DNA of 64,000 bases from Mesorhizobium sp. Root554. GTDB taxonomy: Bacteria; Pseudomonadota; Alphaproteobacteria; Rhizobiales; Rhizobiaceae. Under the pieces are notes generated by a model. That model ran no database searches, had not been told where the DNA came from, and saw only the letters and a program-made list of their open reading frames with translations. A program made the translations under genes and the position numbers. Location: NCBI RefSeq assembly GCF_001427025.1, contig NZ_LMGA01000001.1, forward strand, positions 296,238 through 360,237. Direction: 5' to 3'. This document shows positions 63,628-64,000 of the stretch, piece after piece (the first letter of the stretch is position 1; each line of letters starts with the position of its first letter).

Positions 63628-64000
63628 ATGAGCCAACGCATCGTCAGTTTCGTCATGAGTGGCGGCGTCGGCTCGCGCCTGTGGCCGCTGTCGCGTGAGG
63701 ACAATCCGAAGCAGTTCCACGACCTGTCCGGCGGCGGCTCGATGCTGATCAAGACGCTGCTGCGTCTCACGGCCCGCGACAAGGGTGCCGGCGAAACGCC
63801 GGTGTTCCTGATCGCCGCCGAACGGCACGCGGCCCGCATCAATGCCGACCTCGCCGGCCTCGATCTGGCTGGCGGCGGCGCGCTTTACGAACCGCTCGGC
63901 CGCAACACGGCGGCGGCGGTGGCGCTGGCCACTTTGCGGACGCTTGGGCAATTCGGCGACAGCCTGGTGCTGGTGGTTCCTTCCGACCACGAGATTTCGA
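63628..64000 (+). CDS. Mannose-1-phosphate guanylyltransferase, N-terminal part (cut by window edge)
   Basis: 124 codons are visible from the ATG at 63628. The start SFVMSGGVGSRLWPLSREDN holds the nucleotide-binding signature of sugar-nucleotidyltransferases in its GDP-mannose form (SRLWPLSR, PKQFHDL). Downstream LYEPLGRNTAAAVALATL and VPSDHEIS match ManC/NoeJ. It makes GDP-mannose. It lies 13 bases after the phosphomannomutase and is probably co-transcribed. The rest, including a possible isomerase domain, is outside the window. Confidence 0.92.
   Translation, partial: MSQRIVSFVMSGGVGSRLWPLSREDNPKQFHDLSGGGSMLIKTLLRLTARDKGAGETPVFLIAAERHAARINADLAGLDLAGGGALYEPLGRNTAAAVALATLRTLGQFGDSLVLVVPSDHEIS

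Overview
The window is about 64 kb of high-GC DNA that looks like a chromosome segment of a Rhizobiales (Hyphomicrobiales) alphaproteobacterium, most like the Mesorhizobium/Phyllobacteriaceae group. This comes from gene content rather than a database search: a glgP-glgB-glgC-glgA-pgm-glgX glycogen operon, a fructose ABC operon close in sequence to Sinorhizobium frcBCA with its ROK regulator, a fused cysN/C (NodQ-type) gene, a rhizobial-type pyruvate phosphate dikinase, and small orphan TadE/TadG proteins.

Region 1 (1-20.9 kb) is a surface-polysaccharide locus of the Wzx/Wzy type. It holds the end of a polymerase/ligase, a Wzz-like chain-length protein, a WbpA-type UDP-GlcNAc 6-dehydrogenase, a flippase, three glycosyltransferases, a Wzy-like polymerase, two O-acyltransferases, WbpB and WbpD homologues, a TylF-type methyltransferase, a PglC/WcaJ-type initiating sugar-phosphate transferase, an aldo/keto reductase and a two-chain transketolase. 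The locus is visibly mosaic. It has AT-rich blocks, a wrecked WecB/WbpI-family epimerase, a 27-codon fragment of a second aldo/keto reductase gene, and a DUF2793/poly-glycine protein on the opposite strand between the two glycosyltransferase modules.

Region 2 (21-30.7 kb) is mostly metabolic: VOC protein, ppdK, a class III aminotransferase, an acyl-CoA ligase, DUF1499 and MBL-fold proteins, and bioY. Region 3 (30.7-39.3 kb) returns to sugar nucleotides and sulfate activation: a WbpM/CapD-type UDP-GlcNAc 4,6-dehydratase, UDP-glucose dehydrogenase, cysD-cysNC-cysQ behind a terminator-like leader, and a very good WbpE homologue. The WbpA, B, D and E steps towards UDP-GlcNAc(3NAc)A are therefore all present, but spread over 36 kb, and the only local epimerase is broken.

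Region 4 (39.4-45.1 kb) is fructose uptake: frcK-like kinase and frcR on one strand, frcBCA divergent, with a clear inverted-repeat operator between them. Region 5 (45.2-58.0 kb) is the glycogen operon, ending in glgX (which lacks a normal start codon) and a GH13 alpha-glucosidase. Region 6 (58-64 kb) carries an orphan TadE/TadG pair, a phosphodiester-glycosidase-like protein, tRNA-Pro(CGG), a phosphomannomutase and the start of a ManC-type GDP-mannose pyrophosphorylase cut by the window edge.

I see no CRISPR array, insertion sequence, integrase or rRNA. The most unusual items are the DUF2793/poly-glycine protein inside the polysaccharide locus, the aldo/keto reductase plus split transketolase module, the cysD leader, and the glgX start. 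None can be proven novel from sequence alone.
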